Notes: generated by a model not told the origin, from the letters alone. 64,000 bases of DNA from DATLLJ01 sp035537875 (GCA_035537875.1 DATLLJ010000009.1:31138-95137); one strand, 5' to 3'; numbered from the stretch's first letter, positions 25,514 through 34,698 are shown. Numbers and translations: made by a program.

Positions 25514-27586
25514 GTGACTGGCTCATCACGCGCGACTCTCTTCCTGCGATCAGGCAACGTCGGGGCAATCGCACTTGTCACCGCCGCGGCTTACTTCGCA
25601 GGCGCTCTCGTCGGCCTCGAGATGAGGCTCCCCTCGGCAACACCCTCCATCCTCTGGCCGCCGAATGCCATTCTCACCGCTCTGATGCTCTTCGTGCCGG
25701 TCTCGCGCTGGTGGAGCGTTCTTCTCGGCGGCGCGGTCGCACATTTCGCGGCCGAGCTCGGAATATGGTCGCCGGGGTTGGTCACGTTCCTCTACGTGAC
25801 CAATGCCGGCGAAGCTCTTCTGGCAGCGGGTCTCATTCGATACCTGACGGATCAACCTTCGAGGTTCGACACCCTCCGAGAGGTCTTCGTCTTCGTCATC
25901 GTCGGCGGTTTCGTCGCGCCATTCATCTCGACCTTCTTTGACGCCGGCGGCGTGTGGCTGTTCAACGGCGAGGACTACTGGACCGTCTGGACGCAGAGAT
26001 TCCCGTCGAACGTCCTCGCGCAGCTCGCGGTCGTTCCAGCCGTCGCAGGATTGCTCAACTGCGACTATGCCCCCGGTACATGGCCGCGACGCCGCTGGCT
26101 CGACGCCATCGGCATCGCCAGCGGACTTCTTCTGGTTGCCGCCGTCGTTTCCAGCGACATGGGGAGGATCGGTCTTTCGCGCGCTCCGCTCGCTCCGTTC
26201 ATCCCGCTGCTCCTGTGGTCGGCCGTTCGGTTCGGCGCCGCAGGTGTCTCGGTTTCCGTGTTCGCAACCACGCTCCTTGCCGTCGAAAGCACCGCGATCG
26301 GCGAAGGCCTTCTCCAGGCCGTGGCCCAGGAAGATCAGCGAATCCTGCTCCAGTTGTTTCTGATTGCCTCAACGGTTCCCCTGCTGTGCGTGGGCGCGCT
26401 CGTCGAGGAACGTCAAAGTGCGGTGGCAGCGCTGCGGGCCAGCGACGTTTTGAAATCGACGATTCTGGCTTCCATTCCGAGTCTGGTCGCCGTCGTCAGC
26501 CGGGACGGCCGAGTCGTCGCCGTCAACGAAAGCTGGCTTCGCTTCGTCGGCAAGGACGTCGTGCCCGGCGCACCGTACATGGACGTGTGGGCCAACCTGG
26601 CTGCGAAGGGCTCGGCGTCTGCCCGGTCCGTTTATGACGGTATCGCTGCCGTTCTCGACGGCTCTCGCGCCAGTTTCAATCTCGAATACCCCTGCGAGGT
26701 CCGAGGTGGCGAGCAGTGGTGGACCGTGTCGGTGGTGCCCCTGAAGGGTGCTGATGGCGGGGCCGTTGTCACCCATACCGACATCACACGACGGAAGAGG
26801 GTGGAAGTCGAGCTCCAACGGAGCCGCGATGAGCTCGCTCACGTCACGCGCGTCTGGGTGATGGGGGAACTCACCGCCTCGCTGTCGCATCAATTGAACC
26901 AGCCCTTGACCGGCATCGTGGGAAACGCTCACGCCGGCATTCGTTTCCTCGATGCGAACCCTGCCAACGTCGTCGAGGTGCGCCAGATATTGTCCGACGT
27001 CATCTCCGACGCCGAACGCGCGGCGGAGGTCACTCGCGCGGTTCGCAGCATGCTGCGCAAGGACGCCGGTGATCACGAGCTCCTGGATCTCAACGACATC
27101 GTGCGTGACATGGTGGCGCTCCTGACCAGCGAAGCGATCATCCGCAACGTGTCGCTGCAGCTGGAGCTGGCGCCGGCTCTCCCGCTCGTTCGCGGCGAGC
27201 GTGTGCAGCTTCATCAGGTCGTGCTGAATCTCATGATGAACGCGATCGACGCGGTGACCGGGCTTCCGGACGCCACCACACGCATCGTCAGCGTCGTCAC
27301 GGCGCCGCTGAATGGAAGCGGCGTCCAGGTGTCGGTGATCGACAGCGGCAGCGGGTTGCCCCGAGGAGCCGAGGACCAAATCTTCGAACCACTCTTCACG
27401 ACGAAGCCGTCCGGCATGGGCATGGGGCTGCCCATCGCACGCGCGATTGCCGAGTCGCACGGCGGCACAATCCACGCGAGCAACTCCTCTTCGGGCGGCG
27501 CCGTTTTCCACCTCACGCTTCCTCTGTCCCTCGAGCCGATCTCTGCTGGATCCACGATATCGATGAAAGGGCCGGCAGTCGGGTAG
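25514..27586 (+). CDS. MASE1-PAS sensor histidine kinase (FixL-like)
   Basis: 690 residues from a GTG. The N-terminal 290 residues form a MASE1-type membrane sensor with about eight helices ('LVGLEMRLPSATPSILWPPNAILTAL', 'APFISTFFDAGGVWLFNG'). A PAS domain follows (about 310-425), then a FixL-type HisKA region with the phospho-His in 'ELTASLSHQLNQPLTGIVGNA' (about 457) and an HATPase domain (N box 'VVLNLMMNAIDAV', 'DSGSGLP', 'GMGMGLPIARAI'). It autophosphorylates and very probably phosphorylates the FixJ-type regulator at 27705, 118 bases downstream. The MASE1 ligand is unknown. Confidence 0.9.
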   Translation: MTGSSRATLFLRSGNVGAIALVTAAAYFAGALVGLEMRLPSATPSILWPPNAILTALMLFVPVSRWWSVLLGGAVAHFAAELGIWSPGLVTFLYVTNAGEALLAAGLIRYLTDQPSRFDTLREVFVFVIVGGFVAPFISTFFDAGGVWLFNGEDYWTVWTQRFPSNVLAQLAVVPAVAGLLNCDYAPGTWPRRRWLDAIGIASGLLLVAAVVSSDMGRIGLSRAPLAPFIPLLLWSAVRFGAAGVSVSVFATTLLAVESTAIGEGLLQAVAQEDQRILLQLFLIASTVPLLCVGALVEERQSAVAALRASDVLKSTILASIPSLVAVVSRDGRVVAVNESWLRFVGKDVVPGAPYMDVWANLAAKGSASARSVYDGIAAVLDGSRASFNLEYPCEVRGGEQWWTVSVVPLKGADGGAVVTHTDITRRKRVEVELQRSRDELAHVTRVWVMGELTASLSHQLNQPLTGIVGNAHAGIRFLDANPANVVEVRQILSDVISDAERAAEVTRAVRSMLRKDAGDHELLDLNDIVRDMVALLTSEAIIRNVSLQLELAPALPLVRGERVQLHQVVLNLMMNAIDAVTGLPDATTRIVSVVTAPLNGSGVQVSVIDSGSGLPRGAEDQIFEPLFTTKPSGMGMGLPIARAIAESHGGTIHASNSSSGGAVFHLTLPLSLEPISAGSTISMKGPAVG

Positions 27587-27704
27587 GGTTCTCCGACCAC
27601 CCTTCGCCAGGCGCCTTTTGCGGAGCGTCGACACCGCACAAATTTCCTGTGCAATCGCTGAAACGGAAGGATTCAGGCGGCGTAATAGTGGGAAGGCATG
27701 AACA

Positions 27705-28370
27705 GTGGAGGGTATGACCTTACCGGTCCCAACGGTCTTCGTCGTTGACGACGACGCTTCGGTTCGGCGGGCCCTGACGAGACTGTTTAGCTCGGTGGGG
27801 CTTCGCGTCGAGACGTTCGCGGGTGCCGCCGACTTCATTGCGCGCGGTGCCGGCAATGAGCACGGCTGTCTCCTGCTGGACATCAAGATGCCGACGACGA
27901 GCGGTCTCGAGCTGCAGCAGCAGCTCGAGACGGCCGGCGTCGCGATGCCGGTCATCTTCCTGTCGGCGCACGCCGATGTTCCCGTCACCGTGCGTGCGAT
28001 GAAGAAAGGGGCGCTCGAAGTCTTTACCAAGCCCTTTCAGGCCGACGCCTTGCTGGCTGCCGTGCACCGCGCGATCGCGGTGGACGCCGTACGCCGGCGC
28101 GAGCGCACCGAGTATGAGATGCTCCGCCAACGCTACGAGAGGCTGACGCCCCGCGAGCAGACGGTCATGACGAAAGTCGTAACGGGGTTGTTGAACAAGC
28201 AAGTGGCCGGGCTCATGGGCACCTCCGAAAAGACTGTCAAAGTGCACCGCGCTCGAGTCATGGCCAAGATGGAAGCGTCTTCTCTTCCCGAACTGGTCCG
28301 AATGGCCGACCGCCTTGGCCTCTCGCCCGGTTCACCGAACACGCCCGAGGGGGTGCCGAAGGTCCAATAG
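27705..28370 (+). CDS. FixJ-type response regulator
   Basis: 221 residues from a GTG (an ATG at 27714 is the alternative). The receiver domain has 'FVVDDDASVRRAL', phospho-Asp in 'CLLLDIKMPTTSG' (about 59), 'IFLSAHADVPVTVRAMKKGALEVFTKPF'; the LuxR-type helix-turn-helix is at about 150-205 ('LTPREQTVMTKVVTGLLNKQVA', 'SEKTVKVHRARVM'). It sits directly downstream of the MASE1 kinase and should be its partner. The last codons (VPKVQ, stop) recur in inverted orientation 3.9 kb away at 32294-32318. Confidence 0.93.
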   Translation: MEGMTLPVPTVFVVDDDASVRRALTRLFSSVGLRVETFAGAADFIARGAGNEHGCLLLDIKMPTTSGLELQQQLETAGVAMPVIFLSAHADVPVTVRAMKKGALEVFTKPFQADALLAAVHRAIAVDAVRRRERTEYEMLRQRYERLTPREQTVMTKVVTGLLNKQVAGLMGTSEKTVKVHRARVMAKMEASSLPELVRMADRLGLSPGSPNTPEGVPKVQ

Positions 28371-28515
28371 CCCACGCATTGGGCTCGGCAGTACCCTCCA
28401 CTCAATTCCGATCTGGTGGCAGAGTTGACTCGTGACCCGCGTCCCTGCTCGCGAAGCGCGGGCGACTGGTGAAGCGGGGTAGAAGAGGGCCTCTTCGTCG
28501 CCTGAGAGTCGCGCG

Positions 28516-29601
28516 ATGGCATCACCAACTATCGTCTCCTGTTCCCTCGACGCGTTCCCGTGCGCCGCTGCGACTGCCGACTCGCGCCTGCGCATTCTCG
28601 CGGCGAATGACGCCTTCGTTGGGCAGTGGAAAGCATTGGGTGCCGATCCCCAGGTTCTTTCCGGCACACCCTTGACAACGTTGTATCCCCCGGAGCAGCG
28701 AATCCAGCTGCAGAGCGAGCTGTGGCGATACACGGCGCGTCCCGCTCGAAGAATTTCGATGACCCTGACCGCCCCTCGAGCCGTCCTCGACCTGACACCC
28801 ATCCGGTCGGATGACGGCGCCTGCTGGCTCGTGGTACTGCGGGCAGGCCTCCCGGCTCAGGAACCCTCCTCGAACCGCATGGCGATTGCCGCCCTCGCCC
28901 ACGATCTGAAGATGCCCGTTCAGGCCGTGCTGGGGTGGGTATCGCTGTTGAGACGCAAACCGGTGGACCCCGCGAGACTGGACGAGGTGCTGAGGATATT
29001 GGAGCGCAACGCTCTTCTCGAAGCAGACATGCTGAACGAATTGCTCGAGGTCACGCGGTCGGCCGACGGCGCCCACTCGCCGCGACCGTCCCGCGTGAAC
29101 ATCGACGAGGTGTTCCGCTCGACGATCGACGGGCTGCGTCCGCTCGCCGAGGAATCCGGAATCCAGCTGCATCTCCGCGGACGCGCCAGTCACGCGCTCG
29201 TCTCGGGCAACGCCAGGGACTTCACCCGGATCGTGGGCAACCTGATCGCAAATGCCATCAAGTTCAGCGAAGCAGGCGGCACGGTCGAATGTGAAATCGT
29301 TGCCGAGGACGGTTGGGTCCGTCTCGTGGTGCGCGATCAGGGGCGCGGGATCAGCGCGGGGTTTCTACCGCACGTCTTCGACTCGTTCAGGCGGGAAGGG
29401 CGGACGGAAATGAGCACGCCCGAAGGCCTCGGCATCGGGCTCACAGCCGTTCGCCACCTCGTTCAGCGTTGCGGTGGCACCGTCCGCGCGGAGAGCGAAG
29501 GAAAGGGGCGCGGCTCCACGTTTACGGTCAAGCTTCCCTGTATCAGTCCGCGAGCCGAGCGAGCGGCCATGTCAACTCGTTCGGTCGCCGACGGCCGGTA
29601 G
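28516..29601 (+). CDS. PAS-like sensor histidine kinase
   Basis: 361 residues with no membrane segment, so probably soluble. A short PAS-like region (about 15-105, 'RLRILAANDAFVGQW') precedes a HisKA domain with the phospho-His in 'AIAALAHDLKMPVQAVLGW' (about 131) and a complete HATPase domain ('IVGNLIANAIKFSEAGGT', 'VRDQGRGIS', 'GLGIGLTAVRHLV'). No receiver gene is directly adjacent; it follows the FixJ-type regulator by 145 bases in the same direction and may feed the same pathway. Confidence 0.88.
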   Translation: MASPTIVSCSLDAFPCAAATADSRLRILAANDAFVGQWKALGADPQVLSGTPLTTLYPPEQRIQLQSELWRYTARPARRISMTLTAPRAVLDLTPIRSDDGACWLVVLRAGLPAQEPSSNRMAIAALAHDLKMPVQAVLGWVSLLRRKPVDPARLDEVLRILERNALLEADMLNELLEVTRSADGAHSPRPSRVNIDEVFRSTIDGLRPLAEESGIQLHLRGRASHALVSGNARDFTRIVGNLIANAIKFSEAGGTVECEIVAEDGWVRLVVRDQGRGISAGFLPHVFDSFRREGRTEMSTPEGLGIGLTAVRHLVQRCGGTVRAESEGKGRGSTFTVKLPCISPRAERAAMSTRSVADGR

Positions 29602-29651
29602 GCTCGGGCTCGAGTACTGTCGAGACTGAGTACCGTCGAGATACCGATTCC

Positions 29652-32264
29652 TCATGCGGACTTCGACACCAACGTCGAACCGGCTCGAGCTGGCCGCGCG
29701 AGCGGAATCTGGACCGCAATGCGCGTGCCCCGGCCTGGCAATGTGTGGATCGTGAGCTGGCCTTTGAGGAAACTGACCCGCTCGCGCATGCTGACCAGTC
29801 CGAGCCCCTGCTGTTGACCATTCCTGGCGTCGAACCCGACTCCCGAGTCGGCGATCTTCAGGCCCACGTGGTTGTTGTTGCTGGTCAACCTGACCGACGC
29901 CTCCCGTGCATGGCTGTGCCGCGCGACGTTGTGCAGCGCCTCCTGAGTGACCCTGTAGACGCACAGGGAAACGTTCGCGTCGGCCGGCTCACACAACGTG
30001 TCGTGGGTGAACACGACCTTGATTCCCCGGCGTTCGGTGACCTCACGACACAGAGAATGAACGGCGGAAATCAACCCCAACGCCTGCAGCTTTGAGGGAT
30101 GGAGCTCGTGCGAAAGGTTGTGGATGTCGGTCGCGATCTCGCCGGCACGCGCCGAAATCCGCTGGAGATTCGACCGAGGTTCGCCGGGTTCCAACTGGCT
30201 GGCGATCTGATCGATCTCGATGTTCAGCAATGCGACTTTCTGACTGAGATCGTCGTGCAGATCGCGCGCGACACGTTGCCGCTCGACTTCCTGGCTCGCG
30301 ATCAGCCGTCCCGCCAGATGGTGATTCAGCTCGATGACCCGCTTCGAATCGGTCACGTCGCGGACAATGCTGAGCACGCTGTCGATGCCGGCGGACACGA
30401 GGCGCGCCTCGAAGTGCTTCGGTTCACTCAACTGAAGCTCGTACTCGACGACGACCGGCCCACCGTGGGTGACGGCCTGTTCGAGCGCCTCGATGAATCT
30501 GTCGGCGAGTTCAGGCGGCATGACGTCCCTGATCGTCTTTCCGAGAAACGCCCGCGGCGGGACGAAGAGCAGCCGTTCGTCGCGGGCGTGATAGTCCACG
30601 TACGTGCCGTCGCGCCGCAAGACGAACATCAGATCGGGGATGGCACGGAGCATGGCGGTGTTGCGCGCTTCGACCCGACTGAGCGCGTCTTCGGCTCTCT
30701 TGCGATCGGTGATGTCGCGGCCCACACCCTGATACTCGGCCACGCCGCCCCGCTCGTCGTGGATCGCGTGATTGACCCAGTGATGCCAGCCGACAGTACC
30801 ATCGGAAAGGGTCACCTGGTGCTCGTGGGAATCGGTCCCGCGGGCCAATCGACCGAGACGCTCGAGCACGTCCGCCCGGGCCGTGGGCGGAATCAGTTCG
30901 ATGAACTTCGTGCCGAGCAGCTCGTCGCGCCGCAGGTTCCAGAAACGGCAGTAGGCATCGTTCACGAAGGTCAGCGTCGTGTCCGGCCGGAAACGACAGA
31001 TCAGCTCGCTCTGTGTTTCGACGACGTTCCGGTACCGTTCCTCTGACGCGTGCGTACGTGCCTCAGCCCCCCGGCGTCGGATGCTTTGCATCAGAAATGC
31101 GGCAATCAACACCACCTGGGCGACGATGATGAACAGCGCGCCGGCGACGTAGGTTCGGCCGAGTTCCGGAACCGACGCCTCTCGAAAAAGCACGAGGCTC
31201 TCGACAGGCAGGCGGCCTTCGGGAATCCCCCACTGTCGAAGCTGGCGCCCGTCGAGCAATGTCGCGTACGTCGAGCGCCCCGGAGAAACATCCTGCGGCT
31301 TGGAGCCCCCGACGATCTGCCTGGCCATCTCGGCCATCCGCCTGGCGTCCGTTTCGAAGCGCCACATGAAGCCGCCGACGAGTCCCTCGCCGAGAAGCTC
31401 CTCCATGTAGCCGAACACCGGTACAGGCGAGGCGCGCACCACCTGCGTCAGCCCCTCCAACGGGTCCAGGGCCTGCGCCCGATCTCCGAGCGTCTGCCTG
31501 CAGAACAGCACAACGGAACGTTCCGGAATCGCGGCGACCTCGGTCACGAGCTCACCGATCGGAAGATCTCGCAGGTACACCAGGTTGAGGGCCGCGGGGC
31601 GCTGCGCCACTTGCCGACGGACTTCGCCTTCGATCTCGCCATTGTTGTCGAGACTTCCGTCGACGACGTACACGTTCCGGGTGTCTGGGCGAAGCGCAAG
31701 TGCGAGGTCGATCGTTCCGTTAATCCAGAGGCCACCCTGCAAACCGGTGATGCCACGGCCCGGGTCGATCAGACCAGAGGACGAAACGGCGGCCACGATC
31801 GGAGGGTTGCCGAAGATCTCGAGGTTTTGCCGGGCGAAGTGCAGCGCGCGGCTTCCAACCACGACGATCACGTCAATGGGCCGGCCGGCGTACTTGTCCT
31901 TGAGGTAATTCCTGAACAGTCGCGACTGCTTGGCGCCGCCGACGCGGAGCGAATCGATGCCCTCCTCGTAGAGATCAATCGGGGGGGCCTCGTCGGGTCG
32001 CAGTGCCTCTGCAAAGGCCGCGTCGAACCTCGCTCGAAACAACGGCCCGTTCAGGCCCTCCTGATGGAGCAGGAGTACACGTTTCGTCCGAAGCGGATCA
32101 GCTGCCCGGATGTCACCGGCGAGGAACAGGAACAGGCACGACAGGATTGACACCAAGCCCCTGCGCGCACGGATTCTCGTGACGGGGAGGACGTTCGGCG
32201 TGCACACCATGAGTCTGGTCGACACGGCCAGCAGAAAAGCCGTGAAGCTGGGCGCTGGCCTCAA
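29652..32264 (-). CDS. NarL-type histidine kinase with periplasmic binding-protein-like sensor
   Basis: 870 residues (TTG start; later starts near the signal helix cannot be excluded). Order: signal helix about 35-55; ABC-substrate-binding-like sensor about 60-365 ('RVLLLHQEGLNGPLFRARFD', 'PIDVIVVVGSRALHFA', 'PVPVFGYMEELLGEGLVGGF'); membrane helix about 372-395; two PAS domains about 405-525 and 535-645; HisKA_3 with His in 'QRVARDLHDDLSQKVALL' (about 668); HATPase about 755-860 ('VTQEALHNVARHS', 'GLGLVSMRERV'). It probably senses a ligand in the periplasm. No regulator is directly joined; the NarL-type one at 33622 is the nearest candidate. Confidence 0.88.
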   Translation of the reverse strand: MRPAPSFTAFLLAVSTRLMVCTPNVLPVTRIRARRGLVSILSCLFLFLAGDIRAADPLRTKRVLLLHQEGLNGPLFRARFDAAFAEALRPDEAPPIDLYEEGIDSLRVGGAKQSRLFRNYLKDKYAGRPIDVIVVVGSRALHFARQNLEIFGNPPIVAAVSSSGLIDPGRGITGLQGGLWINGTIDLALALRPDTRNVYVVDGSLDNNGEIEGEVRRQVAQRPAALNLVYLRDLPIGELVTEVAAIPERSVVLFCRQTLGDRAQALDPLEGLTQVVRASPVPVFGYMEELLGEGLVGGFMWRFETDARRMAEMARQIVGGSKPQDVSPGRSTYATLLDGRQLRQWGIPEGRLPVESLVLFREASVPELGRTYVAGALFIIVAQVVLIAAFLMQSIRRRGAEARTHASEERYRNVVETQSELICRFRPDTTLTFVNDAYCRFWNLRRDELLGTKFIELIPPTARADVLERLGRLARGTDSHEHQVTLSDGTVGWHHWVNHAIHDERGGVAEYQGVGRDITDRKRAEDALSRVEARNTAMLRAIPDLMFVLRRDGTYVDYHARDERLLFVPPRAFLGKTIRDVMPPELADRFIEALEQAVTHGGPVVVEYELQLSEPKHFEARLVSAGIDSVLSIVRDVTDSKRVIELNHHLAGRLIASQEVERQRVARDLHDDLSQKVALLNIEIDQIASQLEPGEPRSNLQRISARAGEIATDIHNLSHELHPSKLQALGLISAVHSLCREVTERRGIKVVFTHDTLCEPADANVSLCVYRVTQEALHNVARHSHAREASVRLTSNNNHVGLKIADSGVGFDARNGQQQGLGLVSMRERVSFLKGQLTIHTLPGRGTRIAVQIPLARPARAGSTLVSKSA

Positions 32265-32293
32265 GCCGGAAGCATAGTGTCGGCGGCGCTGCA

Positions 32294-32318
32294 GGGCTAT
32301 TGGACTTTGGGCACCCCC
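32294..32318 (-). pseudogene. Possible relic of a FixJ-type gene end
   Basis: Read leftward this stretch ends with codons for GGVPKVQ and TAG, nearly identical to the last codons of the FixJ-type regulator at 27705-28370 (23 of 25 bases match 28349-28373, inverted). A stop codon lies a few codons upstream in frame, so no functional protein is possible. It lies in the leader of the 870-residue kinase gene. Confidence 0.4.
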
Positions 32319-32353
32319 CCTTCAAGGTCTGTTTCTGTTAATGATCAGGTTCC

Positions 32354-33397
32354 TTACGCCACCAGTCGCTGCCTCACCGTAGCAGCCCGCGCCCCGAACG
32401 TGGCCGCGCCCGCCGCGGCGTCGGCCACCCAGACCTGTCTCGCGCGACTGAGGGTTTGTGAGGGACCTTCACCGAACAATCCCTTGTAATCTCCGGCAAA
32501 CCGCCCGAGCTCGAAGAAACCATGGAGCGTCGCGATATCGGTAACGGTCCAGCTGATGTCGCCAGGCGCCCTCAAGGCCCGTCTGACCCGATGAAGCTGC
32601 CGAATCATCAAGTAGCGCTTCGGTCCCGTCGCGTAGACATCGTGGAAGGCATTTCTCAGACTGCGCTCGCTCACGCCGACGATGGTCGAAAGACGCGAGA
32701 CCGAGATCCTCTCCCCGCAGTGCTGACGGACGAAGTCCTCAGCCTGGCAAACCACTGCCATGCGCGATCGGACGGTCGTCGGTGGTTCAGCCGCTCTTAC
32801 AGCGGCGCGCAGCTGACCGAGTACGGCGCGGCACAGCCCTTGTGCCACGTCACGATGCACCCGAGCCCTGCGAAGCGATTGTCGTATACCCAGCTCGCCC
32901 CGTATCCGCTCGAGTAGCTGTCGAAGCGCGGAGGCCTGGTCCCGTCCGGTTCGAACGAGGTCGCTCGGAGCCGCACCCTTCGGCATCATCGCGGCGATAG
33001 GCGCGGCGGTGCGTCCGTCCATGCTCACCAGCGCGAACTCGACGCCTTCTGGATCGAATCCTCGGTTCTCGGTGCCTGGCGGGCATACCACGATGTCTGC
33101 TTCCCCTATGGGGCTGCCGTTCGATCGCCCCCCGCTTGGCACCACCATCGGAATCACGAAAAGCCACCGGTCCGCGTGTGTCCGAATGTGGTGAACAAGC
33201 GGATTCGCCGCTCGACCGAACCGAAGCACCATGGAAGGGAGCCGGATCACCGTCCAACGGGCAGAAAAGGGCGCACGCTGAAGTGGCACGTACTCGAGCT
33301 CCACCCCATCCGCCACGATCTCGGGTAACGAGTTGATGTCCTCTACCGTCGTCCACCAGACGTCCTGGTGCGACGACGTCGCGAGCGACTGGCGCAT
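32354..33397 (-). CDS. AraC family transcriptional regulator
   Basis: 347 residues. The N-terminal 200 residues resemble the AraC-type ligand/cupin-like binding module ('FSARWTVIRLPSMVLRFGRAANPLV', 'IVVCPPGTENRGF'). The C-terminal DNA-binding domain with two helix-turn-helices spans about 235-330: 'CGERISVSRLSTIVGVSERSLRNAFHDVYATGPKRYLMIRQLHRVRRAL', 'ITDIATLHGFFELGRFAGDYKGLFGEGPSQTL'-like wording with FFELGRFAGDYK as the second recognition part. The ligand is unknown. A perfect inverted repeat overlaps its likely promoter (33433-33452), suggesting self-control. Confidence 0.9.
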   Translation of the reverse strand: MRQSLATSSHQDVWWTTVEDINSLPEIVADGVELEYVPLQRAPFSARWTVIRLPSMVLRFGRAANPLVHHIRTHADRWLFVIPMVVPSGGRSNGSPIGEADIVVCPPGTENRGFDPEGVEFALVSMDGRTAAPIAAMMPKGAAPSDLVRTGRDQASALRQLLERIRGELGIRQSLRRARVHRDVAQGLCRAVLGQLRAAVRAAEPPTTVRSRMAVVCQAEDFVRQHCGERISVSRLSTIVGVSERSLRNAFHDVYATGPKRYLMIRQLHRVRRALRAPGDISWTVTDIATLHGFFELGRFAGDYKGLFGEGPSQTLSRARQVWVADAAAGAATFGARAATVRQRLVA

Positions 33398-33432
33398 GAG
33401 CGCATCATCGCAACAGTGGAACAGGCCGCTGA

Positions 33433-33452
33433 ACTGTCAAAAGTGACAGTTG
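33433..33452. promoter_or_regulatory. Inverted-repeat operator over the araC-type promoter
   Basis: AACTGTCA-AAAG-TGACAGTT is a perfect 8-bp inverted repeat with a 4-base spacer. On the minus strand it contains TTGACA (33436-33441 complement), followed after about 16 bases by CACTGT, a weak -10, about 36 bases before the AraC-type start at 33397. An operator overlapping the -35 box fits repression or autoregulation. Confidence 0.5.
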
Positions 33453-33515
33453 TGGGGTGAAAAGTTGCCATGTTCAACGGAGCGTCCGCGGCCAGGCGCC
33501 AGTCAGAAAGTGTCT

Positions 33516-33529
33516 TTACACGCGTGTAA
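33516..33529. promoter_or_regulatory. Perfect 14-bp palindrome TTACACGCGTGTAA
   Basis: A perfect palindrome located between the divergent AraC-type gene (start 33397) and the NarL-type regulator (start 33622). Its symmetry and position suggest a binding site for a dimeric regulator, but the factor is unknown. Confidence 0.45.
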
Positions 33530-33621
33530 GTTGACCAGAAGCCACCAGATCGGTATAAGGCGACTCATCGGGTCAACCTGGATGACCAGTCCGATGACCG
33601 TCACAGGAAGCAGAGGATTGA

Positions 33622-34254
33622 TTGAGCCGCCCACGTGTTCTTCTGGCTGACGACCACACGCTGTTGCTCGCCGCCTTTCAAAAGCTCCTCGCGGACGACT
33701 GCGAAATCGTCGGAGCGGTGTCTGACGGCCGTTCGATGCTCGAGGTCGCCTGCTCGACGAAACCGGACCTCGTTATCGCCGACATCGCGATGCCACTTCT
33801 GAATGGCCTCGACGCGGCACGCCAGATCAAGCAACTGCTGCCGCAGACACGCATCATTTTCCTCACCATGAACGAGGATCCGGATATGGCGGCCGAGGCG
33901 CTGCGTGCCGGAGCCTCAGGCTACCTGCTGAAGCGGTCAGCGGCATCCGAACTGTTGACGGCAATACGCGAAGCCATGGCGCGCCGGATTTACATCACGC
34001 CTCTGATCACCGAGGGGCTGGTACACTCGATGATGCACGGTCCCGATGCGAAACTTCCCGAGGAGCAGCTGAGCCCCCGGCAGCGAGAGGTCATTCAGCT
34101 CGTCGCCGAAGGACGTTCGATGAAAGAGATCGGCACGATCCTCAACATCGCGCCAAGAACGGTGGCCTTCCATAAGTACCGTCTGATGGAGCAGCTCCAC
34201 ATCAAGACGACCGCCGAGCTCATACAGTTCGCCATCAAGCATCACATGGTCTGA
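33622..34254 (+). CDS. NarL/LuxR-type response regulator
   Basis: 210 residues from a TTG at 33622 with GAGG upstream. Receiver: 'VLLADDHTLLLAAFQKLL', phospho-Asp in 'DLVIADIAMPLLNG' (about 54), 'IFLTMNEDPDMAAEALRAGASGYLLKRSA'. Helix-turn-helix at about 145-200: 'LSPRQREVIQLVAEGRSMKEIGTIL', 'APRTVAFHKYRLME'. It is an orphan regulator; the HisKA_3 kinase at 29652-32264 is the nearest kinase of matching type, separated by the AraC-type gene. Its stop abuts the convergent DUF1214 gene (TGATCA shared boundary). Confidence 0.92.
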   Translation: MSRPRVLLADDHTLLLAAFQKLLADDCEIVGAVSDGRSMLEVACSTKPDLVIADIAMPLLNGLDAARQIKQLLPQTRIIFLTMNEDPDMAAEALRAGASGYLLKRSAASELLTAIREAMARRIYITPLITEGLVHSMMHGPDAKLPEEQLSPRQREVIQLVAEGRSMKEIGTILNIAPRTVAFHKYRLMEQLHIKTTAELIQFAIKHHMV

Positions 34255-34698
34255 TCAGCGGATTCGCCTGATTGGGGGCAACCGCCAGGTTCCGTCCGTG
34301 ACCTGGGGAAGCGGCCAATAGATCGTCAGCACCAGCTGGAACGGCCCTCGAGGAGCCGGCAGCCAGTTCGATTCGCCAACGGCTCCTGGCGAGTCGTGTT
34401 GGACGACGATATCCAGCGAGCCGTCTTCGTTGAACGTCAGGCTGTTGCGATCGCCGATCGAGAAGCGACGGAGGACGTTGTCGACCGGCAGACCCCGCTG
34501 ATCCAGGATCGTGATCGACCAGTAGCCCCGCGTCGGTGGACTTTGATCGCGGCTGATGTGCAGAAGGTATGCGTTGGCACCTGAGAAGGGCCGCCCTTCG
34601 CTGTCCGCGTCAAAGGTGGCCGAAATAACCTCGTTCGACTGGCTGATGGTACTCCCGGGGAGTACGGACACCCACCGGGGGTTTGTCTGCTTCATCAT
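34255..34698 (-). CDS. Stand-alone DUF1214 domain protein
   Basis: 147 residues with the DUF1214 pattern: 'SGANAYLLHISRDQSPPTRGYWSITILD', 'VDNVLRRFSIGDRNSLTFNEDGSLDIVVQHDSPG', 'ESNWLPAPRGPFQLVLTIYWPLP' and 'DGTWRLPPIRRI'. This domain usually forms the C-terminal third of larger DUF1254/DUF1214 proteins that are exported. Here there is no DUF1254 part and no signal peptide, so it is either a genuinely short member or a truncated remnant. Function is unknown. Confidence 0.8.
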   Translation of the reverse strand: MMKQTNPRWVSVLPGSTISQSNEVISATFDADSEGRPFSGANAYLLHISRDQSPPTRGYWSITILDQRGLPVDNVLRRFSIGDRNSLTFNEDGSLDIVVQHDSPGAVGESNWLPAPRGPFQLVLTIYWPLPQVTDGTWRLPPIRRIR

